Made by a program: the position numbers and the translations under genes. Of a stretch of DNA of 64,000 bases, positions 55,694 through 62,249 are shown piece after piece (the first letter of the stretch is position 1; each line of letters begins with the position of its first letter). The DNA is from Azospirillum sp. TSA2s. Its GTDB lineage: Bacteria > Pseudomonadota > Alphaproteobacteria > Azospirillales > Azospirillaceae. The stretch covers positions 124,001-188,000 of the forward strand of contig NZ_CP039642.1 in the NCBI RefSeq assembly GCF_004923315.1. The letters run 5' to 3'. Under the pieces are notes generated by a model, which worked only from the letters and a program-made list of their open reading frames with translations, ran no database searches and had not been told where the DNA came from.

Positions 55694-56833
55694 AGTGCAC
55701 TGACGCAGACATAGGATTCACAGCGGGCTGCTGGTGTGCGATTCTGTCGGCATGGCCCAAACCGTCAGCGTCATCGTTGGAGCAGAGGATCGCGCGCGTT
55801 TGACCGCGCTCCTCGGCGACCGCAACCGCCCGCACAAGCATGTCCAGCGGGTGAACATCATCGTGCTCTCGGCCGAGCGGCTGCCGGTGCAGGAGGTGGC
55901 GCGCCGGGCCGGTGTCAGCCGCCCGGCGGTCTGGCGTTGGCAGGTGCGCTACGCCGAACAAGGCGTCGATGGCCTGCTGCGCGACAAGACGCGCAAGCCC
56001 GGCCGGGCACCGCTGCCGACCGCCACCGTGGCCAAGGTGCTGGCGCTGACCTGCTCGGAACCACCCGGCGCCGTGACACACTGGACCGGTCGGGCGGTGG
56101 CCAAGGCCGTCGGCATCAGCCTGCGCGCCGTGCAGCGCATCTGGGAAGCCAACCGGCTCCAGCCGCATCGGCTGCGCACCTTCAAGCGTTCCAACGATCC
56201 GGCTTTCGCCGCTAAGGTCGAGGACATCGTCGGCCTCTACATGGACCCGCCCTGCCACGCAGTGGTTCTGTCCATCGACGAGAAGAGCCAGATCCAGGCG
56301 CTCGACCGTACTCAGCCGGGTTTGCCGCTGAAGCCCGGCAAGTGCGGGACGATGACGCACGATTACAAGCGCAACGGCACCACCACGCTGTTCGCCGCGC
56401 TGAACACCCTGGACGGCACCGTGGTCGGCCGCTGCCTGCCCAAGCACACCCACAAGGAGTTCATCAAGTTCCTGAACGCCGTTGAGCGCGTGGTGCCGGT
56501 CGGCAAGGTGATCCACGCGATCGTCGACAACTACGCCACCCACAAGCATCCCAAGGTGCTGGAATGGTTGGCCGATCACCCGCGCTGGGTCTTCCATTTC
56601 ACGCCCACCTCAGCCTCCTGGATCAACGCCGTCGAGGGCTTCTTCTCCATCATCACCCGACGGAGCATCCGGCGCGGCGTGTTCAAGTCCGTGGCCGACC
56701 TGCAGGACGCCATCGCCCGCTACATCCGCGAGCACAACAGGGCATCCAGCCCCTTCGTCTGGACCAAGCCGGCCGACACCATCCTCGATAAACTCAGCCG
56801 TTTGCCTGCACCTTCTGAATGAGTCAGTGCACT
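55694..56833 (+). mobile_element. IS630-family insertion sequence
   Basis: A 1140-base element bounded by 11-base inverted repeats AGTGCACTGAC (55694-55704) and GTCAGTGCACT (56823-56833). The flanks are CT on both sides, giving a 2-base target duplication; IS630 elements usually duplicate TA. One transposase gene fills it and looks intact. Confidence 0.8.
55752..56822 (+). CDS. IS630-family transposase
   Basis: A 356-residue DDE transposase. An N-terminal helix-turn-helix (VQEVARRAGVSRPAVWRW) precedes the catalytic domain, with D in VLSIDEKSQIQ, D in IHAIVDNYATHKH and E in TSASWINAVEGFFS. Length is normal and no frameshift is seen, so it may be active. The ATG at 55752 begins the conserved sequence; a GTG at 55734 is an alternative. 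Confidence 0.93.
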   Translation: MAQTVSVIVGAEDRARLTALLGDRNRPHKHVQRVNIIVLSAERLPVQEVARRAGVSRPAVWRWQVRYAEQGVDGLLRDKTRKPGRAPLPTATVAKVLALTCSEPPGAVTHWTGRAVAKAVGISLRAVQRIWEANRLQPHRLRTFKRSNDPAFAAKVEDIVGLYMDPPCHAVVLSIDEKSQIQALDRTQPGLPLKPGKCGTMTHDYKRNGTTTLFAALNTLDGTVVGRCLPKHTHKEFIKFLNAVERVVPVGKVIHAIVDNYATHKHPKVLEWLADHPRWVFHFTPTSASWINAVEGFFSIITRRSIRRGVFKSVADLQDAIARYIREHNRASSPFVWTKPADTILDKLSRLPAPSE

Positions 56834-57010
56834 CTCATGTCCCGTTTCAAGGGCTATGGGCGCAGGTGGTCGTCTCCGGTTTAACGCCGGATGGAAATAC
56901 GGTGGGACTGGCACGCATAGCAGGAGGCGGAGCAGTCGAGACGACGGCTGATCAAACTCTGATGCGCGGGTTGGTTACCGCAGGACCGTGTTCCGTCTCG
57001 GGGCTGCCTC
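56834..57010. other. spacer between IS630- and IS110-type elements
   Basis: No gene. A segment around 56909-56932 (GCATAGCAGGAGGCGGAGC) has a near-complement around 57068-57090 inside the IS110-type element, and CGAGACG/CGTCTCG pair across 56938-57000. This may be part of a structured non-coding end of the IS110-type element or of its target. Confidence 0.4.
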
Positions 57011-58384
57011 GGTCTAGCAGCGGGCGTCGCAAAGCGGCCACATAGTGCACACGAGGGTTCCCCTGGCGCGCTCCGCCTCCAGCTATGCGCGACAGTCGTT
57101 GTCGCTGAGCCGATCTGTCCTCCTCTCCGTGTGTTCCCCTCATCTCCAGCGGTTAAGGGGCCTGGACCGGCTCCACTTCGCGGGCAATCGCCCAGGCGAA
57201 AGCGGCCATCTCGCGCGCGATCGCCGTGACCACCACGTTGTGGTTCTTTCCCGTGGCCGTAAGCCGCCGGAACCGTGCGCACAGCCGTGTCTGAGCCTTC
57301 CAAGCGATACCCTGCACCGCCTTCGGCAAGCCTTCCAAACGGGCGCGGATCTCGTTGGTAACCCGCGCCGGCCAGCGGTAGCTCCACGCCCCTTCAATCA
57401 ACACCCTGCGAGCTCGTGTATTGCCGGCCTTGGTGATGCCCTCACGCTGCACCTTGCGGCCGCTGGAATGCTCCGACGGCACCAAACCAAGATACGCCAT
57501 GAGCTGACGGGGACTGGCAAAGCGGCGGAAGTCGCCGATCTCTGTTGCCAGCACCACAGCCGACAGGAATGCAACGCCGCGCATCGCCTGCAGAGCCTCG
57601 ACCAGTGGTCGCAATGTCCAGGACTGGGCGAGCTCCTCGATTTGCCCGTTCAGCCGATCTCGCCGTGTCTCGGCGTCCGTTACGGTGTCAATCAATTCCT
57701 GGAGTACAATCTGCTGGGCCGGGTGCTCAAAGCGCTGGGTGGCCAGCCACCGGCGATGCGCTCCCGTCCATGGGCAGCGTCCGGTGAAGGTTCGGTTATG
57801 GCGCAGCAGGAAACTCTGCAACTGCTGACGGGCTCGGCGCACCATCTCCATTGCCGCGGTTCGCGCCCGGACCAGGTCGCGCATGGCTTCATGAGCCGCG
57901 TCGGGCACCCAGACCGCAGTGAGTTCGCCGGCACGGTGCAGCCGCGCCAGGGTCAAGGCATCGCGCCGGTCGGTCTTAACGTGATCGCCACTGCGTACTG
58001 GAATGAGTGAAGGCGCAACCACCACGCACTCATGGCCAAGATCACTGATCTGCCGGTGCAGTTCATAGCCGCACGGCCCAGCCTCGTAGCACACACTCAG
58101 CCGGCCGTACTTGCTGGCCAGTTTTCCGACCAGCCGACGCACTGTATCTGCCCGGTTGGGGATCTCGCCCCAAAAGCGCACCTCACCCGAGCGGCCAAGT
58201 TCGGCGACTGCGACGGCGATCGTCTCTTTGTGCGTGTCCATGGCGACAAACACCCCGGTATTCTGCTCCATGGCTCGTCTCCTATGTCTGAGGCCCGGCG
58301 CCGGCCCACCCGGCGCAATCCTCGTGTGTGACATAACGTGAGACGAGCCACCTGCAGCTCAGCAGGGACATGGGGTCTAGCAGC
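57011..58384 (-). mobile_element. IS110-family insertion sequence
   Basis: The same 11 bases, GGTCTAGCAGC, occur at 57011-57021 and 58374-58384 in direct orientation, about 1.36 kb apart, around a complete IS110-type transposase. This fits an IS110-type element, which lacks classical terminal inverted repeats. An inner inverted repeat GGCTCGTCTC/GAGACGAGCC lies at about 58272-58281 and 58340-58349, just upstream of the transposase. Either non-coding end could encode the guide (bridge) RNA known from this family. The exact ends are uncertain. Confidence 0.65.
57153..58271 (-). CDS. IS110-family transposase
   Basis: A 372-residue recombinase. The N-terminal RuvC-like DEDD domain has FVAMDTHKETIAVAV, VCYEAGPCGYEL and KTDRRDALTLARL. 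The C-terminal transposase_20 domain has AMRGVAFLSAVVLATEIGDF, LMAYLGLVPSEHSSG with the nucleophilic serine region, and KAGNTRARRVLIEGAW. The ATG at 58271 has AGGAGACG upstream. Intact. Confidence 0.93.
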   Translation of the reverse strand: MEQNTGVFVAMDTHKETIAVAVAELGRSGEVRFWGEIPNRADTVRRLVGKLASKYGRLSVCYEAGPCGYELHRQISDLGHECVVVAPSLIPVRSGDHVKTDRRDALTLARLHRAGELTAVWVPDAAHEAMRDLVRARTAAMEMVRRARQQLQSFLLRHNRTFTGRCPWTGAHRRWLATQRFEHPAQQIVLQELIDTVTDAETRRDRLNGQIEELAQSWTLRPLVEALQAMRGVAFLSAVVLATEIGDFRRFASPRQLMAYLGLVPSEHSSGRKVQREGITKAGNTRARRVLIEGAWSYRWPARVTNEIRARLEGLPKAVQGIAWKAQTRLCARFRRLTATGKNHNVVVTAIAREMAAFAWAIAREVEPVQAP

Positions 58385-58525
58385 TTTGGACCTTCGTTTC
58401 GAAGTACTGGTATTGGATAGTGCAGGCTCGTGTGCTATGCCAAGTAAGGCATTTCCTAAGCAATTGCCGTTCTGAAGATGGCGTTGCCATCAATAGACGG
58501 TATGCGATTTCCTGACGGTGGTGCG

Positions 58526-58553
58526 TTGTCAATGCTTTGATAAGTATGATAAC
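58526..58553 (+). promoter_or_regulatory. possible promoter of the DUF3800 gene
   Basis: TTGTCA (58526-58531) and GATAAC (58548-58553) are separated by 16 bases in an AT-rich stretch. Two neighbouring direct repeats of the form TAGGnATnnAT follow at about 58554-58577. A strong AGGAGG lies at 58585-58590, six bases before the TTG start. Confidence 0.4.
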
Positions 58554-58768
58554 TAGGCATAGATTAGGTATGATTTAGTGTTTCAGGAGGCTGTAATTGG
58601 CTCGCGAAATTATAATTTATTGCGATGAGTCTTTAAGCAAAGGTCGCCACTTTTCGAACTTCTACGGTGGAGCATTGGTGCCATCGAAGTCATTTGACTA
58701 TGTGCGCACTACCCTTAAGGCCAAAAAGCTGGAGCTTGGATTTACAGGTGAGGTTAAGTGGCAAAAGG

Positions 58769-60280
58769 GTGTTTGCTCACCTGGCTGGCGGCAGCTGAGC
58801 CTTTAAGCGACGACGAAGGTGCCGTCGATGAGGTTGCGGATGGCGGTCCAGGCGGACTGGCCTTGGCGGCGCGCGGTTCCGGTGACGGAACGATAGCCTG
58901 CGTGGATGCCCGGCCCCCAGTCGGAGCGGAAGCCGTTCGTCACCTTGCGGAAGATCACGGACGGGCGGATTTCCTGCTCACTGACGTTGTTGGTCGGTGG
59001 CACGCGGCGGTCGCTGAGAAAGACAAAGAACTTGCCGCGCCACGCCTTGATCTGGCGCTGCAGTTCGCGGCCAGCCGGATGGGCAGCGGGGACACCGAGC
59101 AGCGCATCGAGGCGGCGCTCGGCCTTGGCGGCGTAAGCGGCGAGCGTGCTGTCCTTCAACTCCGGTCTTCGCTTGCCGACACGGATGGCCCAGCGCAGAT
59201 GATCCCGGAGTTTCGGCGCCACCACGCTGTCGCCGCAGTCGATGGCGTACTGAACGTCGCGTAAGACATGGGCCAGGCAGACCTGATGAACTTGCCCCAG
59301 CTCCTGCTGGCCGGCGTAGCGGTCAGAGACCCACACCTCGGGTCGATGATCCCCCAGAATGTCGGCGGCGACCGCCCGTCCCCGGCTGGGGGCAATGGTG
59401 TGCAGCACAGCCTCATCGGACTGGAACACCCACTGCCAGTGGGTCACGCCGTCAACCCGGGTTGTGGTTTCGTCCGAGGCGATGACGGGAGCGGTCAGGA
59501 GCTTGGTCTTGATCGCCGCGCAGGCAGTATCGAACGCCGACCCCATGCGGCGGAAGGCATTGGCGATGGCGCCTTCGGAGATGCTCAGCCCAAACACCTC
59601 CTTCAGCAGGCGCGACAGCCGCTCGAAGCCGACATGATGGCTGTGATGCAGGTAGGCCAGCAGCGAGCGGATCCCTGGGCCGAAGGGCGTTCCCGGCGGC
59701 ATGGCGGCGGGCGGTTCAGCCCGATAGCGCCGTCCACACGAACCGCAGCGGCCGCCGAACAGCTCCACCCGCGTCACCACCGGGCGGACTTCGGGCAGGT
59801 CAATGTGGTCGTAGCGATGCCGGCAGCGCTGTCCCGCTGCCAACAGCGCCGTTTGGCAATGCGGGCATTCCTCGGCGAGACGGCGCTCGGTGCGATCAGG
59901 GTCGGGCGTGAGCGGCCGCGCGACACCGGGACGGGACGGCCGCGGTTTGCGCCCCCGCTTCGCCTTGCCGGTCTTGCCCCCGGGGCCATCCTGGGACGGC
60001 GGGATGTGCGAGTTCGCCGAGGTCTTCTTCGGCTTGCCGACCAAGGCTTCCAGTTCGGCAATCCGTGCGGCCATGCGCTCGATCAGCGCCGCCTGCTCGA
60101 TTAGCAGGGCGTCCTTCTCGGCGTCGCTCAGGCGATAACGCGGCGGAACTGTCATCCCGCCTTTGACTCACGTCAGCCCCCCACGACGCAACACCGGATC
60201 GTCACCCCACCCCCAATGCGCGCAACCCCGAGCCGGCTCGAGCCGGCGTCACGCGCTCAGCCAGCCAGGTGAGCAAATAC
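58769..60280 (-). mobile_element. IS66-family insertion sequence, single-ORF type
   Basis: A 1512-base element. Ends are inverted repeats beginning GTGTTTGCTCACCTGGCTGG on the left and GTATTTGCTCACCTGGCTGG on the right (one mismatch in 20). It is flanked by the exact 8-bp duplication GCAAAAGG at 58761-58768 and 60281-60288. Only the large transposase is present; the small TnpA/TnpB genes of classical IS66 are missing, as in the ISBst12-like group. Confidence 0.93.
58803..60155 (-). CDS. IS66-family (ISBst12-like) transposase
   Basis: A 450-residue DDE transposase. An N-terminal leucine-zipper-like helix (LLIEQAALIERMAARIAELE) is followed by a basic linker, a zinc-binding region (EECPHCQTAL and GRCGSCGRRY), and the catalytic domain: D in VIASDETTTRV, D in VWVSDRYAGQQ and E in NNVSEQEIRPS. 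The C terminus is intact, so the element may be mobile. Confidence 0.93.
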   Translation of the reverse strand: MTVPPRYRLSDAEKDALLIEQAALIERMAARIAELEALVGKPKKTSANSHIPPSQDGPGGKTGKAKRGRKPRPSRPGVARPLTPDPDRTERRLAEECPHCQTALLAAGQRCRHRYDHIDLPEVRPVVTRVELFGGRCGSCGRRYRAEPPAAMPPGTPFGPGIRSLLAYLHHSHHVGFERLSRLLKEVFGLSISEGAIANAFRRMGSAFDTACAAIKTKLLTAPVIASDETTTRVDGVTHWQWVFQSDEAVLHTIAPSRGRAVAADILGDHRPEVWVSDRYAGQQELGQVHQVCLAHVLRDVQYAIDCGDSVVAPKLRDHLRWAIRVGKRRPELKDSTLAAYAAKAERRLDALLGVPAAHPAGRELQRQIKAWRGKFFVFLSDRRVPPTNNVSEQEIRPSVIFRKVTNGFRSDWGPGIHAGYRSVTGTARRQGQSAWTAIRNLIDGTFVVA

Positions 60281-61147
60281 GCAAAAGGTTTCTTGGGGTT
60301 GGGAGGATAAGTATATATCGCTTGTCGACACCCTCTTCGACTTGGTAGACGCAGGTCATGTCAAAATCCGTGTGATGTTTACTCAAAATATCAGAGTTCC
60401 ACGCGGATTGACGCCTGAGCAAGTTGAAAGTGAGTATTTTATTTTATACTATATGTTTTTAAAACATGCTTTCGGTCTTGAGCATTGCAACGATGCTGAT
60501 GAAGAAAGCGTTGGTGTGCGTATTTATTTGGACCAAATTCCTGATACGGATGAGAAAGCAAATAAATTCGAGAACTACCTAGCCGCACTATCAAACTATC
60601 CGCAATTTAGACGGTCTAGAGTAGTTATTAATTCACAAAATATTGCGGATGTCTGCTCTCATGATCATGACATATTACAGTGCCTCGATATTGTTCTAGG
60701 TAGCATGCAATTCAGGCTTAATGATTTACATAAGGAAATCCCTAAAGGGCAAAAGCGCCGGGGCAAGCGGACGCGGGCCAAAGAAAAGGTGTACAAACAT
60801 ATCAATGGTCGATTACAGGCGCTGCGGCCTCATTTCAACATCGGCGCTAGTACTGGAGATGATGGAGATCCAGCCAACCGCTGGCGGCATCCATATCGTC
60901 ACTGGCTGTTTGTGCCTAAAGAACACGATATAGATACAAGTCGCTCAAAGCGAGCGAAGAGAACGTAGGCCCCACTGGCGCTATGTCGAGACGACGTATC
61001 CGAAGTGAAACTTTGGACTTCGCGCTCAGCAGGGCCTGAACACAATATGGATGGGCCATCTCGGCTGGTCAAGCACTACATCTAGTCGCACGCCCCTAAC
61101 TCACATGGAGCGGCTTTCTTCGAAAGAATGGATATAAAAGCTGAAAG

Positions 61148-61282
61148 TTATCCACTAAGATGGGAAGTTATCCACATATGTCTTGTCTTGCACTCCGCTT
61201 CGTGATTGAATTATGGAAAATAGCGAGCCCACCTCATAAGTGCGACAAGATATATGTGGATAACTTCGCGTTCTGTGGATAA
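61148..61282. promoter_or_regulatory. inverted pair of double DnaA-box-like sites
   Basis: Boxes: TTATCCACT (61148-61156), TTATCCACA (61168-61176), TGTGGATAA (61255-61263) and TGTGGATAA (61274-61282). Two point one way and two the other, with 20- and 19-base spacing inside each pair. The inner boxes belong to a 22-base inverted repeat (61164-61185 and 61246-61267) with 21 matches. An AT-rich tract follows at 61280-61288. This resembles part of a replication origin, a DnaA-titration site or the end of an integrated element. Confidence 0.55.
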
Positions 61283-61311
61283 TTTTTTCGACTCGACGCT
61301 GTGGCTGTTCC

Positions 61312-61443
61312 TCATAACGAATGCACCTGTTTCTCACAAAAGCCACTGTTGATGACTCCATTGATCCGGCCGAGGATCGCCGCACGCTCCATCGCCGCGG
61401 CACCAAACAGTAAGGCCAGCGACAGGCTGAGCAGCAGGACCAT
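61312..61443 (-). CDS. possible 43-residue membrane peptide
   Basis: A short frame starts MVLLLSLSLALLFGAAAMER and ends FCEKQVHSL. The first 17 residues are strongly hydrophobic. It starts 39 bases after the regulator stop on the same strand. There is no clear ribosome site, and it may be the start of a gene truncated when the neighbouring AT-rich DNA arrived. Confidence 0.3.
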   Translation of the reverse strand: MVLLLSLSLALLFGAAAMERAAILGRINGVINSGFCEKQVHSL

Positions 61444-61482
61444 GGCGGAACTCGGGGTGCAGTCAGTGGAAAGAAGCGGGCA

Positions 61483-62196
61483 TCACCGCAGCACATCTCC
61501 GCCCACTGCCAGCCGGCCGGCGACGACGGCGGCCTGGGTGCGGCTGACCACGTTCAGTTTGCGCAGGATGCTGGAGACGTGGACCTTCACCGTCTGCTCC
61601 GACACGTTCAACTCGCCGGCGATCTGCTTGTTCAGCTTGCCGTCGACGATCATCGTCAGGATGCGCAGCTGCTGCGGCGACAGGGAGGCGAAGCGGCGGG
61701 CGGCGTCGGCCTCGTCGGCTTCGGACGAGGCGGCGGACAGCGGCGGCGCCCAGGTCTCGCCGGACAGGATGGCGCGGATGGCGTCGGCCATCGCCGGCAT
61801 CGACAGCGATTTCGGGATGTAGCCCGAGGCGCCATAGGCGAGCGCCCGGCGGATGGTGTCGGAGTCCTGCAGGGCCGACAGGATGGCGACCGGCACGGTC
61901 GGGTGGTGGGCCAGCATCAGGAACAGGCCTGCGAAGCCGTTGGTGCCGGGCATGTTGAGGTCGAGAAGAACGAGGTCGATGTCGTCCGGCTGCCGTCCCA
62001 CCGCGGTCATCACCGAGTCGAGGTCCGGGCATTCGATCACCCGCACCTCCGGCATCGCCTTGCCCAGCGCGTCGCGCAAGGCGGCCTGGACCAGCGGATG
62101 GTCGTCGCCGATGACGATCGTCGTTTCAGTGGCCGCTTCTGTAGCCGTCGCCTGTCCGGACGCCGTTGGTTCGCTTACCGCGCTGTCCTCGCCCAT
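61483..62196 (-). CDS. LuxR/NarL-type response regulator
   Basis: A 237-residue regulator. The receiver domain has the acidic pair in TIVIGDDHPLV, the phospho-acceptor aspartate in LVLLDLNMPGTNGF and the lysine in GYIPKSLSM. The LuxR-type helix-turn-helix is LSPQQLRILTMIVDGKLNKQ with IAGELNVSEQTVKVHVSSIL. The ATG at 62196 was chosen over a longer open frame. It lies 53 bases after the hybrid kinase on the same strand; such pairs resemble CrbS/CrbR or ErcS'/ErdR systems that govern acetate or alcohol use. Confidence 0.88.
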   Translation of the reverse strand: MGEDSAVSEPTASGQATATEAATETTIVIGDDHPLVQAALRDALGKAMPEVRVIECPDLDSVMTAVGRQPDDIDLVLLDLNMPGTNGFAGLFLMLAHHPTVPVAILSALQDSDTIRRALAYGASGYIPKSLSMPAMADAIRAILSGETWAPPLSAASSEADEADAARRFASLSPQQLRILTMIVDGKLNKQIAGELNVSEQTVKVHVSSILRKLNVVSRTQAAVVAGRLAVGGDVLR

Positions 62197-62249
62197 GGTT
62201 TCCGCACTCCCCCCATTTGCGGCCGCCCGGCTTTTGTCCGGTTCCGGCC

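Larger units (their letters stand above)
58597..60968 (+). pseudogene. DUF3800 gene split by an IS66-type element
   Basis: The 5' part (58597-58768) encodes REIIIYCDESLSKGRHFSNF and continues to GEVKWQK. The 3' part (60289-60968) continues with VSWGWEDKYISLVDTLFDLV and ends RSKRAKRT. Removing the element and one copy of the 8-bp duplication GCAAAAGG restores a single frame of 284 codons with KWQKV at the junction, as DUF3800 proteins show. The YCDES motif near the N terminus, VRIYLDQIPDT and a C-terminal QxxD-like aspartate region (NSQNIADVCSHDHD) suggest a nuclease-like fold; function unknown. The gene is far more AT-rich than the neighbourhood, so it was acquired before the IS inserted. Confidence 0.85.
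60969..61482. other. AT-richer spacer between the DUF3800 remnant and the LuxR-type regulator
   Basis: No clear gene in these 514 bases. The part 61140-61290 holds the DnaA-box-like inverted cluster described separately; 61312-61443 contains a short leftward reading frame of unclear status. Confidence 0.5.

Noticed and set aside
61155..61496. A 113-codon minus-strand frame over the DnaA-box cluster
   Set aside because: It crosses the inverted repeat and the regulator stop in a different phase and has no coherent composition.
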